This document shows positions 30,936 through 34,123 of a stretch of DNA of 34,123 nt, in pieces (within the stretch, counting starts at the first letter, position 1; each line of letters starts with the position of its first letter). Source of the stretch: Microbacteriaceae bacterium. Its GTDB lineage: Bacteria > Actinomycetota > Actinomycetes > Actinomycetales > Microbacteriaceae. A model generated the notes under the pieces. It ran no database searches. It was given only the letters and a program-made list of their open reading frames with translations, and was not told where the DNA came from. Where the stretch lies: NCBI GenBank assembly GCA_025464995.1, contig JAODMO010000020.1, forward strand, positions 1 through 34,123. Direction: 5' to 3'. Both the position numbers and the translations under genes were made by a program.

Positions 30936-31103
30936 GACGCGAGTCGGAAGGCGTCGGCACCCGCCTCGGAGACCCACGGGCGGCGCGGAGATCGCGCCCA
31001 CACGCACGGCGACGCCGAGGGCGGCAGCCAAGCGGGCGCGGTGGTCAAGCGCGGCGACCGGTTCGACGTCTCGCTGGCCGGCCGGCCTCGCCCGCGCACA
31101 GCG

Positions 31104-31131
31104 TCGACTCCGGCGGGCGGTGGGATACTCT
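31104..31131 (+). promoter_or_regulatory. possible promoter of the DUF6457-moeA pair
   Basis: TCGACT (31104-31109), 16-bp spacer, TACTCT (31126-31131). It lies ~52 nt before the ATG at 31183, which has its own AGGAG. The remainder of the 259-bp gap 30924-31182 shows no gene. Confidence 0.35.
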
Positions 31132-31182
31132 GGTGCGCAGGCGCGGCCGACGCGACGGCGTGCCGAGCAGAGGAGCGGTCCG

Positions 31183-31467
31183 ATGGACGACGCCGAGCGG
31201 ATGCAGCGCTGGATCGATGCGGTACGCGGCGAGCTCGACATCCCGCCGAACCTCACGCTCGACGTGCCGGCGGTGCTCGACCTGGCACGCGTCGCCGCGC
31301 ACGGCGTCCTCCGGCCCGCCGCCCCGCTCACGACGTTCCTCGCGGGGCTCGCCGCCGGCCGCTCGGGCGGATCCGATGACGACATCGCGCGGGCGATCGC
31401 GCGCGTCGTCGCCATTGCTCCCGAAGCCGTCGTTCGTGATGCCCCTGCACAGCGGCCCCGCGAATAG
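31183..31467 (+). CDS. DUF6457 domain protein (molybdenum-cofactor neighbourhood)
   Basis: 94 aa. Pattern [47 protein letters not shown], then [15 protein letters not shown] fits small helical DUF6457 proteins, which in actinobacteria sit beside or are fused to MobA/MoeA-type proteins. Biochemical role unknown; the context suggests accessory to molybdopterin chemistry. The ATG at 31183 follows AGGAGCGGTCCG. Its 3' end overlaps the likely moeA start by 29 nt. Confidence 0.8.
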   Translation: MDDAERMQRWIDAVRGELDIPPNLTLDVPAVLDLARVAAHGVLRPAAPLTTFLAGLAAGRSGGSDDDIARAIARVVAIAPEAVVRDAPAQRPRE

Positions 31468-32692
31468 CCGGGCGGTGCCCGCGTCGGCCGTTCCGGAGTC
31501 GCCCACCGTCGACGCGGACTGGTTCGAGGCGCGGCGCATCGCACACGTGGCCGGCTCTGCCGTGCCCGTGCGCACCGAACATCTACCGATCGGCGAGGCA
31601 CTCGGGCGCACGCTCGCCGACGGCGTCGTCGCCCTCGCGAGCCTTCCCGGTTTCGCGTCATCCGCCATGGACGGCTGGGCGGTCGCCGGCGGCGGACCTT
31701 GGGAGATCGGGGCAGCCATCCTCGCGGGCGAGGTCGGCGTCGCGGTACCGCTCGAGCCGGGCACCGCCCGACCGATCGCGACCGGCGCGATGGTGCCGCC
31801 GGGCACCCGGGCGGTGCTCCGCGCCGAGCACGGCATCGAGCAGGGCGACACCCTCGGGCTCGCGCCCGGTGTCGACGGCCACGAGCCACGCGACGGCGCA
31901 CACATCCGGCTCGCCGGGGAGGAGGCACCCTCGGGCGCGGTGCTCCTCGCCGCGGATCGCATACTCACACCGCCCCAGATCGCGCTCGCTGCCGCGGCCG
32001 GCGTCGACGAGGTGCTCGTGCGGGCACGCCCGCGGGTCGAGCTCGTCGTGCTCGGCGCGGAGATCATCGCCGAGGGCGTGCCCGCGCCCGGGCGGGTGCG
32101 CGACGTGTTCGGCCCGCAGCTGCCCGCCCTGCTCGAGTCGCTCGGCCTCCGGTCGGTCGGTGTGCGCCGGGTGCACGACGACCTCGCCCTCACCGTCGCG
32201 GCCCTGCGCGCGGGCCGTGGCGAGACCGACCTCGTGATCGTGACGGGCGGCAGCTCCCGCGGCCCGTCCGACCACGCTCGCGCGGCGATCGTCGCGAGCG
32301 GCGGGCGACTGCTCGTCGACCGGGTGGCGATGCGACCGGGCCACCCCGTCATGCTCGGCCGCCTGTGCGACGGACGGCTCGCGCTGTGCCTCCCCGGCAA
32401 TCCCGCGGCGGGTCTGCTCGCCCTGCTCGGCGTCGGCCTCCCCGTCGTCGACGGGCTGCTCGGCAGGCCGCCCGCCGACCTCTGCAGCGAGATCGCCGGG
32501 TGCGACATCGCTGGCAGCGGGCGGGGTGTGAGCCTCGTCGCCGCGGTGGTCCGTGACGGCGGCGCCCAGCCGTGCGATCGTCAGTCGGCCGCGATGCTCA
32601 GCGGGCTCGCTGACGCTGACACCGTGCTCGTCGTCGGGCCGGACGGGGCCCGGCGCGGCGACCGGGTCGCGGCGATCCGACTGCCGTGGTGA
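31439..32692 (+). CDS. MoeA-like molybdopterin molybdotransferase
   Basis: 417 aa, near the ~400 of MoeA. It would insert molybdate into adenylated molybdopterin. Domain order: N-terminal [11 protein letters not shown] (family SAMDGYA), [27 protein letters not shown] and AVLRAEHG; the MoCF domain LVVLGAEI...[11 protein letters not shown] and [12 protein letters not shown] (family TGGVSxGxxD); then RPGHPVMLG with [14 protein letters not shown]; and a C-terminal domain IV. The start is uncertain: ATG 31439 overlapping the DUF6457 gene, or GTG 31475; neither has a strong ribosome site. The motifs deviate from E. coli MoeA, so a paralogue role is possible. Confidence 0.82.
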   Translation: MPLHSGPANSRAVPASAVPESPTVDADWFEARRIAHVAGSAVPVRTEHLPIGEALGRTLADGVVALASLPGFASSAMDGWAVAGGGPWEIGAAILAGEVGVAVPLEPGTARPIATGAMVPPGTRAVLRAEHGIEQGDTLGLAPGVDGHEPRDGAHIRLAGEEAPSGAVLLAADRILTPPQIALAAAAGVDEVLVRARPRVELVVLGAEIIAEGVPAPGRVRDVFGPQLPALLESLGLRSVGVRRVHDDLALTVAALRAGRGETDLVIVTGGSSRGPSDHARAAIVASGGRLLVDRVAMRPGHPVMLGRLCDGRLALCLPGNPAAGLLALLGVGLPVVDGLLGRPPADLCSEIAGCDIAGSGRGVSLVAAVVRDGGAQPCDRQSAAMLSGLADADTVLVVGPDGARRGDRVAAIRLPW

Positions 32693-32874
32693 GCGCGGTA
32701 GTCACACGCCTCGATCCCGACATCCTGGCGGCCGGGTCGAGGCGCAGCAGGGAGCGCAGCGTGCGCGCCACCGGATCGATCCCCCTCGAGCGTCGGCACG
32801 TCCGTGTGCTGGCGCGGTACCCATCCGTCTCCTCGCGCCACGATGCCGCGTGTGATGCGCCGGAGACGACGCCG

Positions 32875-33504
32875 TCACGTGGCGGGTTCGTCGTCCGTCT
32901 CTTCGCGAAGCTCGACGACCTCGACGAGCTTCTCGGCGCCCGGCTGGTCGTCGTCCGGCAGTTCTTCGAACAGGCCGACGGGCGGGTTCACCGTCATGGT
33001 GCCGGCCTCGATGTCGACCGCCGTGACAATTGCCTTCACGAAGGGGACGAGCACGTCGCCGTTGTCGGTCGTGACGGTGAGCAGGTCTTGGGCGGGGAAG
33101 TGGTCGATCTGGGCGACGACGCCGACCTTCACTCCGTCGCGGAACACCCGGAGTCCGATGAGCTGGTGGTCGAACCAGGCATCTTCCTCGGTCGGCAGCT
33201 CGGCGGGGTCGTGGTCGACCCAGAGGATGGCCTTGATGAGCGTCTCGGCGACAGAGCGGTCGGGCACGTCCTTGAAGAAGGCGACGGCGTGGCTGTTGTA
33301 CCACTTGAGCTCACCGAGCTCGATCGTCTTGCCATGCCAGGGCGAGCTGGTCGGAACCTGCAGCGTGAAGACGGCGCCCGGCGTGAATCGGCCGTCCGGG
33401 TCATCCGTGAACATCTCGACCTTGATGCCGCCCTTGAGACCATGGGCTTTTGTGAGACGCCCGACGCGCAACTGCGACTTGCCGGGCTGTGCAGTGGCGC
33501 TCAC
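32875..33504 (-). CDS. rimM: ribosome maturation factor RimM
   Basis: 209 aa; E. coli RimM has 182. It binds S19 and helps mature the 16S 3' domain. N-terminal beta-barrel: LRVGRLTKAHGLKGGIKVEMFTD. PRC-barrel: FDHQLIGLRVF, GVVAQIDHFPAQDLLTV and VPFVKAIVTAVD. The C-terminal ~25 residues are an acidic tail (ELPDDDQPGAEKLVEVVELREETDD). GTG start at 33504, 1 nt after the KH-protein stop. The 182-bp gap to moeA (32693-32874) shows no clear gene or terminator. Confidence 0.95.
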   Translation of the reverse strand: MSATAQPGKSQLRVGRLTKAHGLKGGIKVEMFTDDPDGRFTPGAVFTLQVPTSSPWHGKTIELGELKWYNSHAVAFFKDVPDRSVAETLIKAILWVDHDPAELPTEEDAWFDHQLIGLRVFRDGVKVGVVAQIDHFPAQDLLTVTTDNGDVLVPFVKAIVTAVDIEAGTMTVNPPVGLFEELPDDDQPGAEKLVEVVELREETDDEPAT

Positions 33505-33505
33505 C

Positions 33506-33742
33506 TTAGAAATCGGTGTCCACCACGTCGACGCGCACCTTGCGACCGTCGGCGAGTGCCGTGATCAGGGTGCGGAGCGCCTTCGCGGTGCGGCCCGCGC
33601 GGCCGATGACGCGACCGAGGTCCTCGGGGTGCACGCGCACCTCGAGGACCTCGCCGCGTGGCGAACTCTTTGCTGCCACCTGCACATCTTCGGGGTGATC
33701 GACGATCCCCTTAACGAGGTGTTCAAGAGCGGGAGCGAGCAT
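33506..33742 (-). CDS. khpA: KH-domain RNA-binding protein KhpA (YlqC)
   Basis: 78 aa single KH domain. The GxxG loop is in GRVIGRAGRTAKALRTLI. KhpA pairs with KhpB and binds many RNAs in Gram-positive bacteria. The gene lies between rpsP and rimM as usual (5 nt after the rpsP stop; 1 nt before rimM). ATG start at 33742. Confidence 0.95.
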   Translation of the reverse strand: MLAPALEHLVKGIVDHPEDVQVAAKSSPRGEVLEVRVHPEDLGRVIGRAGRTAKALRTLITALADGRKVRVDVVDTDF

Positions 33743-33747
33743 TGTAG

Positions 33748-34123
33748 TTAGGCCTTGTCTGCGTCGGTTGCTGCCTCGGTGGTCTCCTCGGCGGGAGCCT
33801 CCTCGACCTTGGCGACGGGCTTCTCGGCCTTGGGCTTGAGAACCGGCTTCTTCTTCTCGTCGGAGACGAAGGCGACCTTGGCTTCCTTGGTCTTCACGGT
33901 CGAGACCGCAGACTTGTCACCCTTGAAGATGCCCCAGTCGCCGGTGAGCTTGAGAATCGCCTCAACCTGCGGGCTGGCCTGGGCGCCGACGCTCAGCCAG
34001 TACTGGGCACGAGCGGAGTCGACCTCGATGAACGAGGGGTTCTCGGTCGGGTGGTACTTGCCGATCTCCTCGATCGAGCGGCCATCGCGCTTGGTGCGCG
34101 AGTCGGCGACGACGATGCGGTAG
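33748..34123 (-). CDS. rpsP: 30S ribosomal protein S16, partial, with long C-terminal tail
   Basis: The 5' end is outside the window; the visible frame is 124 codons plus stop, lacking about 15 N-terminal residues. Core: [44 protein letters not shown] and [11 protein letters not shown]. After the core comes an unusually long Lys/Ala/Glu-rich tail of ~55 residues ([19 protein letters not shown], ending DADKA). S16 is needed early in 30S assembly. First gene of the rpsP-khpA-rimM block. Confidence 0.95.
   Translation of the reverse strand, partial: YRIVVADSRTKRDGRSIEEIGKYHPTENPSFIEVDSARAQYWLSVGAQASPQVEAILKLTGDWGIFKGDKSAVSTVKTKEAKVAFVSDEKKKPVLKPKAEKPVAKVEEAPAEETTEAATDADKA

Noticed and set aside
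32702..33304. 200-codon minus-strand frame near rimM
   Set aside because: It is an Arg/Pro/Gly-rich shadow of rimM in another frame with no motif or ribosome site.

Overview
The window is high-GC DNA packed with short-gap and overlapping genes. It looks like a chromosomal housekeeping segment of an actinobacterium, most likely Microbacteriaceae (Leifsonia/Clavibacter type). The evidence is the gene set (DUF2469 protein, DUF6457 protein, DivIVA-motif proteins, ribosomal proteins with charged C-terminal tails), frequent GTG starts, and several leaderless promoters of the form TANNNT-N6-start. I see no rRNA, tRNA, CRISPR array, insertion sequence or phage gene.

Region by region. (1) 2-2676 (-): a CnoX-like thioredoxin-fold/TPR protein and a membrane protein carrying an internal lipoprotein-type signal. 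(2) 2936-6887 (+): a giant coiled-coil protein with 54 uninterrupted 11-residue units, then an AI-2E-family permease. (3) 7011-11083 (-): alpha/beta hydrolase, Zn-ribbon protein, CPA1 Na+/H+ antiporter, secreted lytic transglycosylase and a small protein with four DivIVA-like motifs. (4) 11115-15486 (-): rpsB-tsf, a strong terminator, then pyrH-frr-cdsA (translation factors, UMP kinase, phospholipid synthesis). (5) 15810-18521: an M23 peptidase whose frame lacks its expected stop and runs antisense through xerC, then xerC, an MMPL transporter remnant and a metallophosphoesterase. (6) 18610-19737 (+): a SRAP/HMCES protein and a small Zn-ribbon protein. (7) 19734-22867 (-): yraN-comM-dprA, tightly overlapping. 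(8) 23018-25680: an acyl-CoA ligase convergent with a degenerate Fic protein. (9) 25819-34123: the conserved rpsP-khpA-rimM-trmD-rplS-lepB-rnhB-DUF2469 cluster on the minus strand, interrupted by plus-strand insertions (tetR-map; DUF6457-moeA) and a small membrane protein.

Together the genes serve translation, envelope synthesis and turnover (cdsA, transglycosylase, M23, lepB), DNA processing (xerC, dprA, comM, yraN, rnhB, SRAP) and probably polar growth organisation (the coiled-coil and DivIVA-motif proteins). The observations I rate highest are the hendecad protein, the internal lipobox, the catalytically dead-looking Fic protein, the run-on M23 frame, the repeated leaderless-promoter geometry, and an iron-box-like operator between a membrane protein and a TetR gene. 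No complete novel multi-gene system is evident. All assignments are made by reading motifs, without database searches.
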